Below the pieces are notes generated by a model. It was not told where the DNA came from. It worked only from the letters and a program-made list of their open reading frames with translations, and did not search any database. A DNA stretch of 19,553 nucleotides, from the NCBI GenBank assembly GCA_030668025.1, contig DAOUUT010000032.1, forward strand, positions 1-19,553. The letters are read 5' to 3'. Origin of the DNA: Promethearchaeota archaeon. GTDB taxonomy: Archaea > Asgardarchaeota > Lokiarchaeia > Sigynarchaeales > SOKP01. Positions within the stretch are counted from its first letter, which is position 1. Each line of letters begins with the position of its first letter. Of this stretch, positions 15,068 to 19,553 are shown in pieces. The translations under genes and the position numbers were made by a program.

Positions 15068-15703
15068 TCAACTTTTAGTTCTTTTTCTATTAATAGCAAT
15101 ATATACGCTTCCAATAACTATTCCTGCTGTAATTAAAATTGAGACGAATAAAACATACCCTAAAATGCCGAGTGCACTGATATCTATAAAATAATATATA
15201 TAATTCCCGGTAAATGTGCCATGTATAAAAGCAAACACTAAATAACCTAATGGATATAAAATCCAATAGAGTAAGTATTTCCATTTATATCTCAATTTAG
15301 TTTCTGTTAATATCCAATCAACTATAAATGCGATTGGGGTAATATAGTGCAAAACAAGATTGCTAAACGCTGCCCATCCAGTGGGTTGGTAAAAGGGGGC
15401 CAATAAAACTGCAAAGAAAATAAATGTTATTGTGATATAGAGCGTAAAAGCACCCTTGAGAAGACCTGTAATTTTTTCAAGAGTTTCTGGCTTGTTATGC
15501 CATAGAATTGCTAATGTAAACCATACAGTAACTATTAAATTAGTTTGCATGGTAAAAGCTATAAAGCTATTAAACCATTCGAGAATCGGGCCATAATTTA
15601 GAGCATATATCACTGCACCAGCTATAAAAGTAAACCAACTTAGTCCAGCAAAAAGTATACGGTAGATTAGAATCGTATTACTTGAAAGAGATATGTTTTT
15701 CAT
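15068..15703 (-). CDS. Pr6Pr/AIG1-like six-helix integral membrane protein
   Basis: A protein of about 211 residues with six hydrophobic helices and a basic C-terminus (NRKRTKS). The pattern FTMQTNL in helix 2, LHYITPIAFIVDW in helix 4, and a tryptophan/proline pair (YWILYPLGYLVF) fit the Pr6Pr family, distantly related to AIG1/ADTRP. In AIG1/ADTRP a conserved Thr and His form the active site for lipid (FAHFA) hydrolysis. The matching residues here are the Thr of QTN (54 from this start) and the His of LHY (119). An upstream TTG at 15730 also opens the frame, but a TATA-like TTTATAAG near 15737-15744 and the ATG at 15703 make the shorter start more likely. It stands alone, downstream of the mutase operon. 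The function in archaea is unknown. Confidence 0.78.
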   Translation of the reverse strand: MKNISLSSNTILIYRILFAGLSWFTFIAGAVIYALNYGPILEWFNSFIAFTMQTNLIVTVWFTLAILWHNKPETLEKITGLLKGAFTLYITITFIFFAVLLAPFYQPTGWAAFSNLVLHYITPIAFIVDWILTETKLRYKWKYLLYWILYPLGYLVFAFIHGTFTGNYIYYFIDISALGILGYVLFVSILITAGIVIGSVYIAINRKRTKS

Positions 15704-15795
15704 TTTTAAGCCAATCCATTTAATATTCAATATATCTTATAAAGGACGATTAAAATTAAATCTAATACTTTTCTATCCTTCTATAAAATTGCTTT

Positions 15796-16788
15796 TTATT
15801 CTAATCCTAATAATTTAATAATTAAATTTGCCATAGAATAAGGATCGAGGCTTTTATCCATAACTAATCTAATGTATTCGTCAATAGCAGAGTTGGAACT
15901 AATTAAACCCTCTACTTTTTTTGTTATTTTATGCTTTAGAATTTGAAGCGTTTCACTTTTTATTCGATTTACTTGATAGTTCGCTACAATTCCTGATTCT
16001 TCTAAGAATTTTTTATGCTCCTCAATTAGCTCAATTACTTCTTCAAAATTTTCGCTTGTTCTCGAGTTAACTTTTACGATTTTGGGAGTCCATGTCACTA
16101 TTTTTGTGTATTTTTTATCAATATCATTAGATTGATACTTATAATTCATGTTTAATTCTAACATCTGAGTAATTTCAGCAACCTTTTTGTCAGCCCCAGA
16201 TAGATCCATCTTGTTTACAACAAAAATATCTGTGATTTCCATGATTCCAGCTTTAATAGCTTGTATATCGTCTCCCATGCCCGGGACTAAGAGTACAACA
16301 ACCGTATGGGCAGATTTAAATATGTCTACTTCTGATTGCCCCACTCCAACGGTTTCAACAATTACAACATCACATCCATAAGCGTCTAAGATCTTTATAG
16401 AATCTTCAGTTGCTCTAGCTAATCCACCTAGTTGCCCTCTATTTGCCATGCTTCTAATAAAAACATTATCTAGGGAAAAGTTTTCTTTCATTCGGATTCT
16501 ATCCCCTAACAAAGCTCCTCCTGTTAAAGGAGATGTCGGATCTACGCAAATTATTCCAATTTTTTTGCCTTGCTTAACAAAAAACTTCGTTAAATTTGCA
16601 ATAAAAGTAGATTTTCCACTTCCTGGCGCCCCCGTAACACCTAAAATATACGCGTTTCCCGTATTTTTATAGAGCACACTGACAATCTTTTCTGCGGCTT
16701 CAATATCATTCTCTACTAAAGTGATTAGGCGTGCTGCTGCTCTGGTATTTCCTTCTAGTAATTTTTCTATTAAATCAGAATAATGCAT
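15796..16788 (-). CDS. meaB: MeaB/ArgK-type GTPase, chaperone of B12-dependent acyl-CoA mutase
   Basis: A G3E-family GTPase that gates loading of adenosylcobalamin into the mutase and ejects damaged cofactor. Its 330 residues carry the Walker A GAPGSGKST (53-61), the family-specific DPTSPLTGGALLGDRIRM (83-100), the switch region ETVGVGQSEVD (145-155) and the base-recognition NKMD (192-195). The C-terminal arm (about 260-330) resembles the MeaB dimerisation region. It is the last gene of the three-gene operon, starting six bases after the B12-subunit stop. The neighbouring mutase subunits make a role with this mutase clear, although the family was once named ArgK for a supposed arginine transport kinase. 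Confidence 0.95.
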   Translation of the reverse strand: MHYSDLIEKLLEGNTRAAARLITLVENDIEAAEKIVSVLYKNTGNAYILGVTGAPGSGKSTFIANLTKFFVKQGKKIGIICVDPTSPLTGGALLGDRIRMKENFSLDNVFIRSMANRGQLGGLARATEDSIKILDAYGCDVVIVETVGVGQSEVDIFKSAHTVVVLLVPGMGDDIQAIKAGIMEITDIFVVNKMDLSGADKKVAEITQMLELNMNYKYQSNDIDKKYTKIVTWTPKIVKVNSRTSENFEEVIELIEEHKKFLEESGIVANYQVNRIKSETLQILKHKITKKVEGLISSNSAIDEYIRLVMDKSLDPYSMANLIIKLLGLE

Positions 16789-16794
16789 TGTACG

Positions 16795-17196
16795 CTATCT
16801 TTTCAAATTGTTTTTAACGAATTCAACAATTGTTTTTAACTCAGTACCTGGTCCATAAAATCCTTTTAACCCGTGTTTTTCGAGAAAAGTTTTGTCCTCA
16901 TCTGGGATAATACCGCCAACACCTACAAGAACATCGTCAATTCCATTTTCTTTTAATTTATCCATTATAACTGGACACAATGCATTATGTGCTCCAGATA
17001 GCATGCTTAGCATAACCGCATCCGGATCTTCTTGAATAATTGTCGAAACAACATCGGATGGCGTTTGATGGAGCCCCGTGTAAATAACCTCCATACCTGC
17101 ATCCCGTAGAGCTCGAGCGAGAACTTTAGCTCCCCTATCGTGCCCGTCAAGACCCGGTTTACAAACTAAAACTTTAATTTTTCTTTGTTCTGCCAT
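16795..17196 (-). CDS. Acyl-CoA mutase small subunit, cobalamin-binding
   Basis: A free-standing B12-binding Rossmann domain of 133 residues. DGHDRG (17-22) is the D-x-H-x-x-G motif whose His replaces the lower base of cobalamin. S64-x-L66 and the G-G segment VGGIIPDED (92-101) complete the nucleotide-tail pocket, and GFYGPGTEL (112-120) closes the domain. In most bacterial methylmalonyl-CoA mutases this domain is fused to the large subunit. Separate subunits are usual in archaea and in Streptomyces isobutyryl-CoA mutase (IcmB, 136 residues). It follows the large subunit by 14 bases, with a GGTAA ribosome site, and precedes meaB by six bases. Confidence 0.95.
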   Translation of the reverse strand: MAEQRKIKVLVCKPGLDGHDRGAKVLARALRDAGMEVIYTGLHQTPSDVVSTIIQEDPDAVMLSMLSGAHNALCPVIMDKLKENGIDDVLVGVGGIIPDEDKTFLEKHGLKGFYGPGTELKTIVEFVKNNLKR

Positions 17197-17210
17197 ATTA
17201 TTTACCTTAT

Positions 17211-18845
17211 TTAAAATATTGAATCTTCTACATAGGTTCCAAATACTTCTTTAAGAGATGCCATGATCTCGCCTATCGAAGCGTATTCTCGTACGGCATC
17301 GACGATATAGGGCATTAAATTCTCAGTACCTCTTGCGACTTCCTCCAACTTTTTCAGAATTTCCTGTACTTTTTCGTTGTTCCTTTGTTTTCTTAAAATG
17401 TGTAAATTTTCAATTTGCTCTTCAGCAACTCCTTCATCTATTTTTAACAAAGGGGTCGCACAAGGTTCTCTTAGTTGGATATCGTTCACGCCAACGAATA
17501 TTCGATCTTTGCTTTCAATTTCTCGTTGATATTTGTATGAAGCGTTAGCAATCTCTTTTTGAAAGAAATTAGCTTTAATTGCTGGAATTACCCCACCCAA
17601 TTCCTCAATTTGTTCAAAGTAAGCTTCAGCCTCCTCCTCCATTTTATTTGTTAGCCATTCAACGTAGTATGAGCCCGCTAATGGGTCAACGGTATCGGCA
17701 ACACCCGATTCATTGGCAATAATCTGTTGCGTACGTAAAGCTATTTTTACTGCTTTTTCAGTTGGCAAGCACAAAGCTTCATCAAAGGAGTTCGTGTGAA
17801 GCGATTGAGTCCCTCCTAAAACAGCTGCTAAGCCCTGTATCGTAACTCTAGCAATATTGTTTTCTGGTTCTTGAGCGCTTAACGATACTCCCGCAGTTTG
17901 GGTGTGAAAACGCAACCTCATTGATTCTGTTTTTTTTGCTCCATATCTATTTTTCAATCTTTTTGCCCATATCCTTCGAGCAGCGCGATATTTACAAACT
18001 TCTTCAAAGAAATTATTATGAGAATTAAAGAAAAAAGAGAGTCTAGGGGCAAAATCATCGACATCTAAACCTCTTTCCATCGCTGCCTCTACATAAGCAA
18101 AACCATCAGCTAACGTAAAAGCGAGCTCTTGAACTGCGGTAGAGCCAGCCTCTCGTATGTGATATCCTGATATCGAAACAGTATACCATTGGGGAACATT
18201 TTTGGCGCAATATTCAATTGTATCAACAATCAAGCGCATCGACGGTTCAGGTGGAAAAATCCAAGATTTCTGAGCTATGTATTCCTTAAGTATATCGTTC
18301 TGAATTGTCCCTCTTAATTTATCGGGTGAATGTCCTTGTTTTTCAGCAGTTACTATATACATTGCTAATAAGATTGACGCAGGAGCGTTAATTGTCATGG
18401 ACGTAGAAATTTTTGACAAATCGATTCCACTAAACAAAGTTTCCATATCTTTTAAAGTGTCAATCGACACGCCTTCCTTTCCTACTTCACCCAAAGCTTT
18501 ATCGTCGTCAGCTTCATAACCATAAATGGTATGTAAACTAAATGCCACGCTCAGACCGGTCGTCCCATGTCCTAATAAGAATTTATAGCGTTTGTTTGTT
18601 TGTTCAGCACTGCCAAATCCTGCAAATTGCCTCATTGTCCACAAGCGACCACGATACATGTTAGGATAAGCACCACGAGTAAACGGGTACTTTCCTGGTT
18701 CTCCTAAGTCCATATCGTAATTGAACTCTTTGATGTCTTCGGGCGTATATAGCGGTTTCATTTCAATATCAGACAAATTAGTAAACTTTTCTCGTCTTTC
18801 ACCTTTAGTAGGTTTCAATGTCTTACTTTCATCAATTTCTGTCAT
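17211..18845 (-). CDS. B12-dependent acyl-CoA mutase large subunit (methylmalonyl-CoA mutase family; residues predict isobutyryl-CoA mutase)
   Basis: A 544-residue catalytic TIM-barrel subunit of the methylmalonyl-CoA mutase family. It catalyses carbon-skeleton rearrangement by an adenosyl radical. Aligned by eye to the Propionibacterium enzyme with a constant offset of 15, it keeps Tyr60, Met63, Arg67, Thr70, Arg72, Thr180, Gln182, His229 and Arg268. But Tyr89 is Phe74 (RQFAGFG) and Arg207 is Gln192 (in KEYIAQKSW). These two residues bind the free carboxylate of methylmalonyl-CoA; Phe plus Gln is the pattern of isobutyryl-CoA mutase IcmA. The enzyme therefore probably interconverts isobutyryl- and n-butyryl-CoA. 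SLHTI replaces the usual DLPTQ at 103-107. Its length matches IcmA-type subunits without a B12 domain. AAAGGA precedes the ATG. Confidence 0.93.
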   Translation of the reverse strand: MTEIDESKTLKPTKGERREKFTNLSDIEMKPLYTPEDIKEFNYDMDLGEPGKYPFTRGAYPNMYRGRLWTMRQFAGFGSAEQTNKRYKFLLGHGTTGLSVAFSLHTIYGYEADDDKALGEVGKEGVSIDTLKDMETLFSGIDLSKISTSMTINAPASILLAMYIVTAEKQGHSPDKLRGTIQNDILKEYIAQKSWIFPPEPSMRLIVDTIEYCAKNVPQWYTVSISGYHIREAGSTAVQELAFTLADGFAYVEAAMERGLDVDDFAPRLSFFFNSHNNFFEEVCKYRAARRIWAKRLKNRYGAKKTESMRLRFHTQTAGVSLSAQEPENNIARVTIQGLAAVLGGTQSLHTNSFDEALCLPTEKAVKIALRTQQIIANESGVADTVDPLAGSYYVEWLTNKMEEEAEAYFEQIEELGGVIPAIKANFFQKEIANASYKYQREIESKDRIFVGVNDIQLREPCATPLLKIDEGVAEEQIENLHILRKQRNNEKVQEILKKLEEVARGTENLMPYIVDAVREYASIGEIMASLKEVFGTYVEDSIF

Positions 18846-19014
18846 AATTATTTCCTTTCATTTAGAAATTAAAATGCGATTAATATAATTATAAACTTAA
18901 TTCTTCCTACTTTTTGATAAGTATCAAAATTTATTAACTTTTTTCATAAAATCTCTTTCAATAAAAAACAAACGCTATGAGAATTATCTCTTTTCAATTG
19001 CAGTTTGAAAAAAG
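18846..19014. promoter_or_regulatory. Promoter region of the acyl-CoA mutase operon with an inverted-repeat operator candidate
   Basis: Reading towards the mutase gene on the minus strand: a perfect inverted repeat TTTTGATA-2 bases-TATCAAAA (18912-18929), then a TATA box GTTTATAA (18889-18896), a start site expected near 18866, then AAAGGA and the ATG at 18845. The repeat lies about 16 bases upstream of the TATA box, where an archaeal activator or a competitor of TFB would bind. Confidence 0.55.
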
Positions 19015-19553
19015 CTAAACATTTTTATAAGCTTCATTAATAGCAGAACAGCCGCCACACCTTACACATCCCGCTTTGCTTTTCAAAGGATTGACTCCAT
19101 ATTCTTTCATTAATTTTGCTGCTTTTTTGTATATTCCTACCATTATGTTATGATTGGTTTTAGGCAAATCTTTTATCCCAGGTATCGATCTCACAGGTGT
19201 GATAAACGGAATTACGCCTAACGAAATTATTTTCTCGGTGTCCAATATAAAATCTTCCGGTGATTCTCCAAAACCAGTTAAAAGATAGGACGAGACCTGA
19301 TTTTTGCCGAAAATCTCAAGTGCGTGCTTCCAATTTTTCACATATGACCCATAGGAAATACGAGACTTACCTGGAGTTACACTATCCCTGATATTCTGAT
19401 TAAGTACCTCAAGATGGATTCCAATCGTATCTGCGCCGGCGTCTTTTAACTCGCTTATATATGATAAATCTTCTAAAGGCTCAATTTGAACATGGAGGGG
19501 GAGTTTAGGAAAGTTTTCTTTAATACCTTTTAAAAGTTCTATATATCTTATTG
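19015..19553 (-). CDS. Radical SAM protein, C-terminal 178 residues (5' part beyond the window)
   Basis: The minus-strand frame is open from the window edge to TAG at 19015. A GTG at 19341 is internal, because the frame continues upstream through a sequence typical of a radical SAM barrel: HVQIEPLEDLSYISELKDAG, then DTIGIHLEVLN, then YLLTGFGESPEDF. The N-terminal CxxxCxxC cluster site lies outside. The C-terminus has GCVRCGGCSA, a C-x2-C-x2-C group that could hold an auxiliary Fe-S cluster. The pattern resembles biotin-synthase-like radical SAM proteins (MSMEG_0568 group); this is from memory. Substrate unknown. The gene ends 169 bases before the mutase operon on the same strand. Confidence 0.82.
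   Translation of the reverse strand, partial: IRYIELLKGIKENFPKLPLHVQIEPLEDLSYISELKDAGADTIGIHLEVLNQNIRDSVTPGKSRISYGSYVKNWKHALEIFGKNQVSSYLLTGFGESPEDFILDTEKIISLGVIPFITPVRSIPGIKDLPKTNHNIMVGIYKKAAKLMKEYGVNPLKSKAGCVRCGGCSAINEAYKNV

Noticed and set aside
19015..19341. A complete 108-residue gene starting at the GTG at 19341
   Set aside because: The same frame continues upstream to the window edge with clear radical SAM barrel sequence, so the GTG is internal.
19015..19553. Radical SAM protein as the maturase (anSME) of the sulfatase
   Set aside because: The visible C-terminus lacks the long SPASM-type Cys pattern of anSME, and the genes are 17 kb apart on opposite strands.

Overview
The window reads as an AT-rich archaeal chromosome segment (about one third G+C by eye). 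Archaeal signs are TATA-like boxes some 22-29 bases before several start codons, which imply leaderless or short-leader mRNAs; an RNase P RNA with a TATA element about 26 bases before its first helix; a 3-hexulose-6-phosphate synthase; a split B12-dependent acyl-CoA mutase; and Doc/zinc-ribbon accessory genes. A DnaK-DnaJ-GrpE set is present, and DnaK lacks the extra N-terminal segment of proteobacterial DnaK. An Asgard (Lokiarchaeia-like) source is my best guess, but it rests on memory and gene content, not on a search.

Layout. 1-2406: a sulfatase cut at its 5' end, then a nitronate-monooxygenase-like flavoprotein. 2414-3042 (minus): a Doc/Fic toxin translationally coupled to a small ribbon-helix-helix-like antitoxin, with an A/T-only palindrome upstream. 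3160-3327: a 55-residue lysine-rich small ORF. 3488-5608: a membrane H+-pyrophosphatase. 5695-6480: a GNAT acetyltransferase. 6551-6878: RNase P RNA. 6898-7602 (minus): a cysteine-rich protein of unknown function. 7784-9254 (minus): a stomatin-like protein followed by a hexulose-phosphate synthase homologue, probably one operon. 9526-9959: a membrane-anchored zinc ribbon protein and, convergent to it, a 34-residue rubredoxin-like protein. 10122-14611: dnaJ and dnaK on the minus strand, with grpE divergent from dnaK. 14759-15010: a small zinc-binding protein. 15068-15703 (minus): a six-helix Pr6Pr-type membrane protein. 15796-18845 (minus): an acyl-CoA mutase operon (large subunit, B12 subunit, MeaB-type GTPase). 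19015 to the end (minus): the C-terminal part of a radical SAM protein.

The most informative observation is in the mutase operon. Its large subunit looks like methylmalonyl-CoA mutase. However, the two residues that hold the substrate carboxylate (Tyr89 and Arg207 in the Propionibacterium enzyme) are Phe74 and Gln192 here, which is the isobutyryl-CoA mutase pattern. The operon would then convert isobutyryl-CoA and n-butyryl-CoA, linking valine or branched-chain acyl metabolism to butyrate, rather than serving propionate. A perfect 8+8 base inverted repeat lies just upstream of its TATA box and could be the operator.

Other metabolic hints are pyrophosphate-driven proton pumping (HppA with the K+-independent signature), ribulose-monophosphate-type pentose/formaldehyde chemistry (Hps), and sulfate-ester hydrolysis. 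No tRNA, CRISPR array or insertion sequence was seen.
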